A DNA stretch of 64,000 bases from Thermococcus sp. 18S1 (GTDB taxonomy: Archaea; Methanobacteriota_B; Thermococci; Thermococcales; Thermococcaceae): the NCBI RefSeq assembly GCF_012027645.1, contig NZ_SNUU01000001.1:806001-870000 (forward strand), read 5' to 3'. The notes below the pieces were generated by a model, which saw only the letters and a program-made list of their open reading frames with translations, had not been told where the DNA came from and ran no database searches. Positions 19,927-27,423 of this stretch are shown here, piece after piece; the stretch's first letter is position 1, and the number at the start of each line of letters is the position of its first letter. The translations under genes and the position numbers were made by a program.

Positions 19927-20361
19927 TCAAAGGGTTTCGTAGACCAGTTTAAGCCGGTAGGCGTGTTTTAGCTCCTCCCCGGCCATCATTTTGAATATGT
20001 GCCCCAGGGAACCGTCCAGTATCTGGGCGAGCTTTGTGTAGAGCTCGTAGGCGTGCTTCTCCCTTACGAGGGCATCCAGAATCAGCTCCTCGAGGCTCTC
20101 GGGCTTTGCCCTCTCATCACCCAGCATCGGTTCGAGGGACAGGGAATCGAGGTAGTCTATAACCGCAGTTCCCTCCAAACTTCCCTCGGCGAGCAGTGTC
20201 TCGAGGGTTTTCCTGTGCCTCAGCTCCTCCTCCGCCATCAGCTGAAACGTCTCCACCAGATCGGGCCTCTCAAATGTGGCGAAGGTCTCACCGAGCTTGT
20301 GAAGGTTGTACAGCTCGTTCTCCTGCCAGACCAGCCTCTCAAGGAGTTCCCCAAGTTTCAT
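19927..20361 (-). CDS. Ferritin-like di-iron protein (rubrerythrin type, no rubredoxin domain)
   Basis: 144 residues in a four-helix pattern with iron-ligand motifs spaced as in erythrins: an N-terminal Glu helix (ENELYNLHKLGETF), EEELRHR, EKHAYELY and GEELKHA. Rubrerythrin-like proteins reduce peroxide or handle iron in anaerobes. The C-terminal rubredoxin domain is absent. The ATG overlaps the stop of the HAD gene by four bases, so both are translated from one mRNA. Confidence 0.85.
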   Translation of the reverse strand: MKLGELLERLVWQENELYNLHKLGETFATFERPDLVETFQLMAEEELRHRKTLETLLAEGSLEGTAVIDYLDSLSLEPMLGDERAKPESLEELILDALVREKHAYELYTKLAQILDGSLGHIFKMMAGEELKHAYRLKLVYETL

Positions 20362-21185
20362 TCCGATGCCTCCACAAAGGTCTTCAGGTAGTAGAGGAGC
20401 TCCCCCACGCTCGGAAGGATGATGTTTGGAACTATACCGGTTTTTTCAACATCCCTCGGCGTGTTTACCCCCGTCAGGACCATTACCGCCTTCATGCCGA
20501 AGCGTTTGGCGAAGACGATGTCTGTGTCGAGTCTGTCGCCGACCATCCAGATTTCGTCAACGTCCCCGAACCCTCTCAGCCTCTCCCTGGCCACCTCGAA
20601 GGCAGGCTCGTTTGGCTTGCCTATCACCAGTGGCTCCACACCCGTTGAGGCCTTCAACGCGGCTATTATCGCCCCGGCCCCCGGGTGGATGCCGTCCTCC
20701 GCGGGGTACGTGGTGTCGGGGTTGGTGCCTATGAACCTCGCGCCGTTCCTTACCGCCAGCGTTCCGTACTTGAGCTTCTCGTAGGTCAGCTCCGGGTCGA
20801 GGCCGACGACAACGTATTTGGCCTCTCTCCATCCTCCGTTTCTGGCTTCATCTACGCCAACGACCCCCCATCCGAGGCGTTCCATCTCCCTGTGCAGCCC
20901 TTCCCCGCCGATGACGAAGATTTTTCCCGGTTCGAGGTGTTTTTCCATGTAGAGCCTCGTTGCCAGGCCTGAGGTTACTATCGCCTCCTCTGGAACGTCT
21001 ACGCCCATCGAGATGAGCTTCTCCCGGTACATGGAGGGGTCCCTTGTGGAGTTGTTGGTGAGGAAGATGAACGGAATGCCTGTATCCTTCAGGAATTCTA
21101 TCAGTTCCCTGGCACCGTCAACCGGTTTGTTCCCCCTGTAAAGAACGCCGTCCATGTCGAAGATCAGGCCGATTTTTCTCAGCAT
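20358..21185 (-). CDS. HAD-superfamily sugar/nucleotide phosphatase, NagD-like (subclass IIA)
   Basis: 275 residues. Motif I is DMDGVLYRG (residues 10-18), motif II FLTNNST near 40-46, the substrate/Lys region GKPNEPAFEVA near 190-200 and motif IV MVGDRLDTDIVFA. The cap domain lies between motifs II and III, as in NagD and 4-nitrophenylphosphatase-like enzymes. The phosphate ester it acts on is not evident. It precedes the ferritin-like gene in a two-gene operon. Confidence 0.92.
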   Translation of the reverse strand: MLRKIGLIFDMDGVLYRGNKPVDGARELIEFLKDTGIPFIFLTNNSTRDPSMYREKLISMGVDVPEEAIVTSGLATRLYMEKHLEPGKIFVIGGEGLHREMERLGWGVVGVDEARNGGWREAKYVVVGLDPELTYEKLKYGTLAVRNGARFIGTNPDTTYPAEDGIHPGAGAIIAALKASTGVEPLVIGKPNEPAFEVARERLRGFGDVDEIWMVGDRLDTDIVFAKRFGMKAVMVLTGVNTPRDVEKTGIVPNIILPSVGELLYYLKTFVEASE

Positions 21186-21215
21186 GGAAAAAGAATGGAG
21201 TTGGGGTTTAAAAGC

Positions 21216-23573
21216 TCACTGTCCCCAAGCGTCGTTTAACCTAAATGTGCCCCTATCCAGCACCTTTCCGTTCCTCTCGTAAGTATACCTTACGACGGCG
21301 CTCTCTTCCAGCTCCGGGGGAAGGGAAAACTCATCCAATCCCGTCACGTCGTAGCTCTCCTCGAAGACCCGGGTTCCGTTGTCCATAAAGCCCTCGAGTA
21401 CCAGGCGCGTTCCGGTGGCGTTCGTGAACTTCAGGACGATGCGTCCCTCCCGGGAAACAACGGCCACGTTGGGGTGTTCGAATCTGAAGATCTTGATGTA
21501 TCCTCCGTCGGAGTACACCATGCTGTATCCCGGCAGGCTCTCCGTGAACATCAGCCTTGCGAGGGTTGTGTTGAAAGCTTTCCAGTTCATAAGGACGGCG
21601 TAGCCGTAGTTCAAGTTTATGTACACATATGCATCAGCTTTTGGGGCGCCGGTAACGTTGACCTCTTCTATCCCATGTGAATTTTCCACGTATGCTTCCA
21701 TGGGAGAGAACACACTGTTGCCAGCGTTTGCGATAACTTTCCAGTTATTGTCGTTTCCTGGTCGTGCAGTTATGGAGTATCCATCAATAGAGAATATTAA
21801 TGTCTCTCCTCTTATCTCAACAAGAGGTATGGGAATCATTGGATATTCATTTAAGGGAACATTGGCAATTTTTAGAACTGCCGGGAACTTCCTCACGGTA
21901 TCATAAGAGACTATGATATAATCTACTCCGAGGCTCATTAGTTCGTCCCTTTTAACCATGCCCATATAGTACTTTGCAACGAATTCGTTTGGAGCGCCTC
22001 CTGGGAGGGCCCCTCTATGCGCATAGTATGTCACCCAGTGGGCCTGATCCCACCATGTGAGGACAACGTCATTTTTGTTGGATGTGATTCCAAGATTTGT
22101 TAGTGCGGCTTCCCACTCCTCATTAATGAACGGTTTTAGGTTCATGGTATTTTGAACGGCCAAAAGGACTGTGGGAATCACCAGAAGGATAATGATTAGT
22201 GAGGGGAGGTATTTTTTGTGGGGCACCTTCAGATTTCGAACCTCTTGCATCATTTCCCATGCTCCAACTGCCGCCAGTATTGTAACGGCGAGAGAGCCTA
22301 TAAATAGAAATCTTGCCCATATTGTCACCATAGCTACACTGGGGAGTGCAAAGCTGAGCACGACGAAATCAGCCATCTTTGCCCGAGATGGCCTCAGGTG
22401 AAGGATAAAGAACGGAAGCGCAAGTAACAGTGTCCCATAAGATACCCACACGTCCCTCAGTGATGTCCTCCTGGTCTCTGCGATGGCTTTCTCTCCGAAT
22501 CTCTGAAGGAAGCGTAGAAACACTCTCTCAATGAAACCATGGTACTTAATACCCACGATTACCATCGCCAGAAGCAGTATTATGGCGATCATTGATCTCC
22601 CCTTCATGCCCCTGACGCCCTTGTGGACTCCAAAAAGAAGAAGAACCCCAATGAGTGTAAGGGGTACTGCGTACTTAAGGTAAACCAGCAGAAACGCATC
22701 TTTTACGAGTTCGAAATGGAGCCCAAGGTTCCTTGCAACCTCAATGCCATCCGGACGGTTCCACCCAAACATACCATACCCCAATATCGCTCCCATCACA
22801 TTGGCAACCAAAGCTCCGAAGGCTGTTGAGATAACAAGTGCTAGTGAGTCAAGAAAAGCCCAGTCTCTCCGAAGGAGCAACGCCCCAATGGCAATGAAGA
22901 GGGCATTTGAAAGGAGAAATACAAATATCAGGTAGTACGCACTCCAGAATGCTGCTGCCATTCCTGCAGCAAGCCCGGGAATGATGTAAAAAAGCAGCCT
23001 TCTGTACTTCTCTCTTCCCTGATTTGCGAGCTCAAGTGCAAAACCGATCCCGAGGAGCGCTATCGAGTACCAGAGCAGGAAGTAATTGTCGCCTCTGTAA
23101 TAATTTGCCATAGAGCGGAAGATATGGCCAAAGCTGATGGCGATGAAGAGAGATGAGAGAGTTGCAACTTCGTTGTTGTACAGACTTTTGACTGCGAAAT
23201 AACCCACAATTATGGTTGCAATGCCTATTATTGGGGGTGTCATTTTAAACGCGGTCTCAAGAGACACTCCGAATGGGGAGAGCAGGCGGTGGAAATACAG
23301 TGGGAGCATCCAGAACCCTTTGGGGTGGAATTGGTCTATGAGCATTCCCCATGGAGCGTTGGCGTAGGGGAAGAGGTTTACCCATTCTCCTATTTTGGCT
23401 GAATACTCAACGTAGGCCGCATGAAAGTAGGTATCGTAGCCTAAGAAATATTTGAGGCGGAACGTGATCATGCGGAGTATGAGGGTGAGAATCGTTAAGA
23501 TGAGGAGAAAATATCTGGTTCTTGTGAGGCTCCACAGCCCATTGAAAATTTTCTGAGTTTCAGTGGTCCTCAT
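21216..23573 (-). CDS. aglB: Oligosaccharyltransferase STT3/AglB, paralogue 1
   Basis: 785 residues: about 11-13 membrane segments, then a soluble C-terminal domain of roughly 300 residues. It transfers a lipid-linked glycan to Asn in N-X-S/T at the outer membrane face. The first loop carries GYDTYFHAAY with the conserved acidic residue. The WWDxG sequon-binding motif is present as W507-W508-D509-Q510-A511, with Ala in place of the conserved Gly. The last 130 residues closely match the paralogue at 46961. GC content is higher in the 3' 500 bp than in the middle, hinting at mosaic ancestry. Confidence 0.92.
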   Translation of the reverse strand: MRTTETQKIFNGLWSLTRTRYFLLILTILTLILRMITFRLKYFLGYDTYFHAAYVEYSAKIGEWVNLFPYANAPWGMLIDQFHPKGFWMLPLYFHRLLSPFGVSLETAFKMTPPIIGIATIIVGYFAVKSLYNNEVATLSSLFIAISFGHIFRSMANYYRGDNYFLLWYSIALLGIGFALELANQGREKYRRLLFYIIPGLAAGMAAAFWSAYYLIFVFLLSNALFIAIGALLLRRDWAFLDSLALVISTAFGALVANVMGAILGYGMFGWNRPDGIEVARNLGLHFELVKDAFLLVYLKYAVPLTLIGVLLLFGVHKGVRGMKGRSMIAIILLLAMVIVGIKYHGFIERVFLRFLQRFGEKAIAETRRTSLRDVWVSYGTLLLALPFFILHLRPSRAKMADFVVLSFALPSVAMVTIWARFLFIGSLAVTILAAVGAWEMMQEVRNLKVPHKKYLPSLIIILLVIPTVLLAVQNTMNLKPFINEEWEAALTNLGITSNKNDVVLTWWDQAHWVTYYAHRGALPGGAPNEFVAKYYMGMVKRDELMSLGVDYIIVSYDTVRKFPAVLKIANVPLNEYPMIPIPLVEIRGETLIFSIDGYSITARPGNDNNWKVIANAGNSVFSPMEAYVENSHGIEEVNVTGAPKADAYVYINLNYGYAVLMNWKAFNTTLARLMFTESLPGYSMVYSDGGYIKIFRFEHPNVAVVSREGRIVLKFTNATGTRLVLEGFMDNGTRVFEESYDVTGLDEFSLPPELEESAVVRYTYERNGKVLDRGTFRLNDAWGQ

Positions 23574-23686
23574 GGGGACACCTCACGGGGATACCTTTGC
23601 TAGGAGTATTATAAAGGTTGTGTTCTGTGGTCTGTAGAGGGATAAGTTTAAATCGTCCCTTACTAAACCGAGTTGGGAGTGTGGCG

Positions 23687-24811
23687 ATGCGAATAGCGTT
23701 CATATACGATGCCCTTTACCCTGATGTCAAGGGGGGTGTCGAGCGTAGGCTCTATGAGCTCGGGAAGCGCCTATCTAGGAGACATGAGGTTCACTGGTAC
23801 ACGTTCGGATGGTGGGGGAAGGGCAAGACAACAGAGCGAGAGGGTATAATAATCCATGGCCTTGGAAAACCTGTTGACCTGTATAAAGGGGATGTCAGGA
23901 ATCCTTGGGAAGCTATAATCTTCTCGTGGAGACTCCTTCGTCGTGAAATAGATTCGTACGACGTGATCGACTGTCAAGAGTTCCCGTACCTCCATGCGTA
24001 CCCAGCAAGGGTGAAGTTCTCTGGTTTTGAAACGTTTGTAATCACCTGGCATGAATATTGGGGTGATTACTGGGTGGATTACCTTCCCATGGGGGCAAGA
24101 GTGGGAAAACTGGCCGAGAATGGCCTCCTAAAACTGACTGACAATCATGTGGTTGTCTCAAGGCGCACGCTCCTGAGGCTAGCGGAGGTTAGGGCAGGAA
24201 ACTTCGGGTTTGTTCCGAACGGCATTGACTTCGAGTTCATACGCTCCGTTGAACCCCACCCTGAGCTGAAATACGATGCTGTCTTTGTTGGCAGGCTCAT
24301 TAAGCATAAGAACGTGCTGATGCTCCTGAATGCCCTAAAGCTGTTGGTGCAGGAATTACCCTCCTTCAGGGTTGCAATAATCGGGGACGGCCCTCAACGG
24401 ATGGAGCTGGAATCTCTGGCAAGAACATTGGGAATCAGGGCAAATGTGGACTTCTTGGGCTTTCTACCACGCTTTAGTGACGTTGTCTCGATTGTTAAAT
24501 CGTCGCGGCTTCTGGCATTCCCATCCCTCCGGGAAGGGTTTGGGATGGTTGTTCTCGAGGCCAATGCTGCAGGGATCCCTGTGGTCACTGTAAACTCTCC
24601 TTTAAACGCAGCTACAGACCTTATAATAGATGGCTTGAATGGCTATGTGAGTGACCCAACCCCTGAAGGCTTTGCAGAGAAACTTTTATTAGCATGGGAA
24701 AACTCTCCCAAGATGAAGCGTCCTTCCCTCTCACTTGCGAAAAAATATGACTGGAATAATATTGCAAATCGGCTTGAGAAGTACTACAAAGGTGTTGCAA
24801 ATGGGTCCTGA
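23687..24811 (+). CDS. Glycosyltransferase family 4 (GT-B)
   Basis: 374 residues. The N-terminal GT-B domain starts MRIAFIYDALYPDVKGGVER. The C-terminal Rossmann domain contains VFVGRLIKHKN, GDGPQRMELE and the donor-binding LREGFGMVVLEANAAG with the E-x7-E arrangement of GT4. It is a cytoplasmic or membrane-peripheral sugar transferase for glycan assembly. A TATA box (GTTTAAATC, about 23648) and the start at 23687 fit; the upstream in-frame extension has no family similarity. The gene overlaps the following GT2 gene by 11 bases. Confidence 0.92.
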   Translation: MRIAFIYDALYPDVKGGVERRLYELGKRLSRRHEVHWYTFGWWGKGKTTEREGIIIHGLGKPVDLYKGDVRNPWEAIIFSWRLLRREIDSYDVIDCQEFPYLHAYPARVKFSGFETFVITWHEYWGDYWVDYLPMGARVGKLAENGLLKLTDNHVVVSRRTLLRLAEVRAGNFGFVPNGIDFEFIRSVEPHPELKYDAVFVGRLIKHKNVLMLLNALKLLVQELPSFRVAIIGDGPQRMELESLARTLGIRANVDFLGFLPRFSDVVSIVKSSRLLAFPSLREGFGMVVLEANAAGIPVVTVNSPLNAATDLIIDGLNGYVSDPTPEGFAEKLLLAWENSPKMKRPSLSLAKKYDWNNIANRLEKYYKGVANGS

Positions 24812-25916
24812 AGTTACGGTCGTTTTGCCCACGATGAACGAGGAAGAGGCCATCTCAGTGATGTTGCCTCGCATCAAGGACGTTCTGGAGCGCATGGGAG
24901 TCTCGTACGAGATAGTGGTCGTCGACAAGAGCAGCGACAGGACTCCCGAGATAGCGAGGAATTTGGGCGCCCGGGTGATAATGCAGGAGGGGAAGGGCTA
25001 CGGCGATGCCTACCTGACGGGTTTCAGAAACGCTCGGGGCAGGTTCATCGTGATGATGGATCCCGACGGTAGTTACGATCCCGAGGACATCCCGAAGCTC
25101 CTGGAACCCCTCTTCAGAGGGGAAGCGGACTTCGTCATGGGGACCCGCCTTAAAGGGGAGATGGACAAGGGTTCTATGCCCTGGCTCCACAGGCATGTTG
25201 GTAACCCCCTCCTCACGTGGGTTCTCAACGTACTTTTCAAAGCCGGCATAAGCGATGCCCACTGCGGCATGAGAGCCATCAGGAAGGACGTTCTCAAGAG
25301 GCTGCCTCTCAAGTGCAAGGGCATGGAGTTCGCCAGCGAGATGGTCATAGAGGCCGCAAAGAGGGGCCTTCGTATGGTCGAGGTTCCAATAAAGTACCAT
25401 CCTAGGATAGGAGAATCCAAGCTCAGCTCCTTCAAAGATGGGTGGAGGCATCTGAGGCTCATGCTGCTTTACTCTCCTTCGTACCTCTTCCTTCTCCCTG
25501 CAGTGATTTTCATGGTGGCTGGAGTTGTTCTTATGGGCTACGCCTACCTCCTCAAGCCCGAGAGGCTCCACACCCTTGTTCTCGGCAGCGCCTTGACTCT
25601 TCTGGGCTTTCAGATACTTGGGTTCGGAATCTCCGCTAGGGTCTATGCCGTCAAGGAGGGTCTCGACGAGCCTACCAGCCTGACGAGGTTCTTCATGAGG
25701 TATTCCATACTCGAGGAAGGCCTTCTTGTCGGCGGCCTGATGTTCATAGTTGGTGTGCTCCTTGGGATTTATATCTTCATGGAGTGGAGCTCGTCCGGTT
25801 ACGGGGCCCTCTTCATGCTTAGGGAGGCCATATTGGTGCTAACCCTGACCACTTTGGGACTTTCAGTTATCTTTTTCTCGTTCTTTGTTAGTATATACGT
25901 GCTTAAGGAGGCCTGA
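24801..25916 (+). CDS. Glycosyltransferase family 2, dolichol-phosphate sugar synthase-like, with C-terminal membrane domain
   Basis: 371 residues from the ATG at 24801. GT2 features: TVVLPTMNEEEAI, VVVDKSSDRTPEIA (the usual DDGSxD is DKSSDR here), and MMDPDGSYDPEDI with the metal-binding DPD. About four membrane segments follow from residue 225. The layout matches dolichol-phosphate mannose/glucose synthases, which load a polyprenyl phosphate for extracytoplasmic glycosylation. Co-transcribed with the GT4 gene upstream; convergent with the GT4 at 25903 with a 14-base overlap. Confidence 0.9.
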   Translation: MGPEVTVVLPTMNEEEAISVMLPRIKDVLERMGVSYEIVVVDKSSDRTPEIARNLGARVIMQEGKGYGDAYLTGFRNARGRFIVMMDPDGSYDPEDIPKLLEPLFRGEADFVMGTRLKGEMDKGSMPWLHRHVGNPLLTWVLNVLFKAGISDAHCGMRAIRKDVLKRLPLKCKGMEFASEMVIEAAKRGLRMVEVPIKYHPRIGESKLSSFKDGWRHLRLMLLYSPSYLFLLPAVIFMVAGVVLMGYAYLLKPERLHTLVLGSALTLLGFQILGFGISARVYAVKEGLDEPTSLTRFFMRYSILEEGLLVGGLMFIVGVLLGIYIFMEWSSSGYGALFMLREAILVLTLTTLGLSVIFFSFFVSIYVLKEA

Positions 25917-27087
25917 ACCTGTCTTTGGCAGCTTTTAAGGTTTCTTCTGTTTTTTTCACGATCTTGTCCCAACTGTACTCCCTTTCCGCGAGCCTTCTGC
26001 CGTTTTTGCCCATTTTTCTTGCGAGGTGGTCATCTGTGAGCAGAGTAACCATAGCATCGGCTAATCGTACTGGATCTTTGGGTGGGACAAGTATTCCAGT
26101 TTCTCCATCTTTGATAACATGCTTTATTCCACCGACTTTTGCTCCAATGACCGGCCTGCCGCTGGCACCGGCCTCTATCAGGACCATTCCGAACCCTTCT
26201 TGGATGGTTGTTGAGGGAAGAACTACTAAGTCAGAACTCCTGTAAAGGTCGGGTAATATCTCCTCCTCGACGTATCCCGTAAATATGACCCTCTCTGAAA
26301 TCCCGAGGGATGCACACATCTTTTTATACTTGGGTATCATGTCACCCCTCCCTACCAGCACCAGATATGAATTTTCCACCTGTTTTGCGACGGATTTGAA
26401 AGCCTTAAGAAGGTAGGGTACCCCCTTGTGGGCGTGCCCCTTGTTCATCGCACCGATGAACATTACGATCTTTGCAGACTTTGGAAGGTTGTATCTTCCG
26501 TGTAGTTTGTATGATTTGCCTGGAGAGTATCTTTCTATATCGACCCCCGGGGGGATCCACGCAAGTTTTTCCTTGAACCTTTTGAGCAATTTAGATTCGT
26601 AGTAGCAATATGGGGAGGGTGTTATTATAATGTCCGAGAGAAACAGCAAACTTCGCTGTAATGATAGGTTATATACGTGCGTTATTATGTTTAAAGGAAA
26701 ACCCTCCTTAACTAAGTCATTGTGGTATGTAAGAACGAATGGAATCCTATTGTCCCTTTTGAATATATGTGTAACCCACATGGAGACATCCGCGTAGTAT
26801 GGGACAGGGGTGTGGGCGTTTATTATATCGAACTTCTCTTCTTTGAGAACTTTAATGAGTTTTGATGGGAGATTAAGGTCTATCGGAGTATTGGATACCA
26901 TGAGGTCTGGGTTTAGCCTTGTTACCTCAACACCTTCAAGGTTTTGTAAACTGTTGCCTTTCCGTGACGCTGCTATAACCTTTACCTCCCACCCCTTATC
27001 CACTAGACCCTTTGCTATCATGTATGCGTACTTCTCAAGCCCACCACCTTCCGGATAGAAGTATGGTGTGATCATGAGTAATCTCAT
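25903..27087 (-). CDS. Glycosyltransferase family 4 (GT-B)
   Basis: 394 residues. It starts MRLLMITPYFYPEGGGLEKYA. The C-terminal donor domain has VMFIGAMNKGHAHKG, GRGDMIPKYKKM and IQEGFGMVLIEAGASG with the GT4 glutamate pair, followed by GGIKHVIKDGETG. It is somewhat more AT-rich than the GT pair next to it, so it may have arrived separately. Its role is addition of one sugar in the lipid-linked glycan; donor and acceptor are unknown. Confidence 0.9.
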   Translation of the reverse strand: MRLLMITPYFYPEGGGLEKYAYMIAKGLVDKGWEVKVIAASRKGNSLQNLEGVEVTRLNPDLMVSNTPIDLNLPSKLIKVLKEEKFDIINAHTPVPYYADVSMWVTHIFKRDNRIPFVLTYHNDLVKEGFPLNIITHVYNLSLQRSLLFLSDIIITPSPYCYYESKLLKRFKEKLAWIPPGVDIERYSPGKSYKLHGRYNLPKSAKIVMFIGAMNKGHAHKGVPYLLKAFKSVAKQVENSYLVLVGRGDMIPKYKKMCASLGISERVIFTGYVEEEILPDLYRSSDLVVLPSTTIQEGFGMVLIEAGASGRPVIGAKVGGIKHVIKDGETGILVPPKDPVRLADAMVTLLTDDHLARKMGKNGRRLAEREYSWDKIVKKTEETLKAAKDRFRPP

Positions 27088-27349
27088 AGTTTCTCACCCG
27101 ACATGTTATGAATCCGCTTCTGTTGTTTGCAACATGATGTTAAAAACATTTTGTGGTTTCTACTTTCCTAGTTACACTAATTTAATGATTGAATTTTTTA
27201 CCATGCTAAAATGTAGTTGTGGGCCATGTCTTTAGGTATGACATGTCTATCTGCATATTTATTTGCATATATCAAGCTCAACGTAAATTACAAACAATTG
27301 TCTAATTTCTACTTACAATCTACTATATGAGTGTTGTTAATTAAAGAAA

Positions 27350-27404
27350 AGCTTATATATTCTAAAACACTATATGACGAGTGGGGTTACCCCCCGGTAC
27401 CGGG
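27350..27404 (+). promoter_or_regulatory. Promoter and structured leader of the 27424 gene
   Basis: The 336-bp gap from 27088 is very AT-rich and holds no convincing gene. Its end carries a strong TATA box (GCTTATATATTC, 27350-27361) with initiation near 27382-27385. The short leader starts with GGGGTTACCCC (27383-27393), immediately followed by the 12-bp perfect palindrome CCCGGTACCGGG (27393-27404), then GAGAGGTG before the ATG. The GC-rich hairpin in front of the ribosome site could protect or regulate the mRNA. Confidence 0.5.
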
Positions 27405-27423
27405 ATAGAGAGGTGAATACGGT

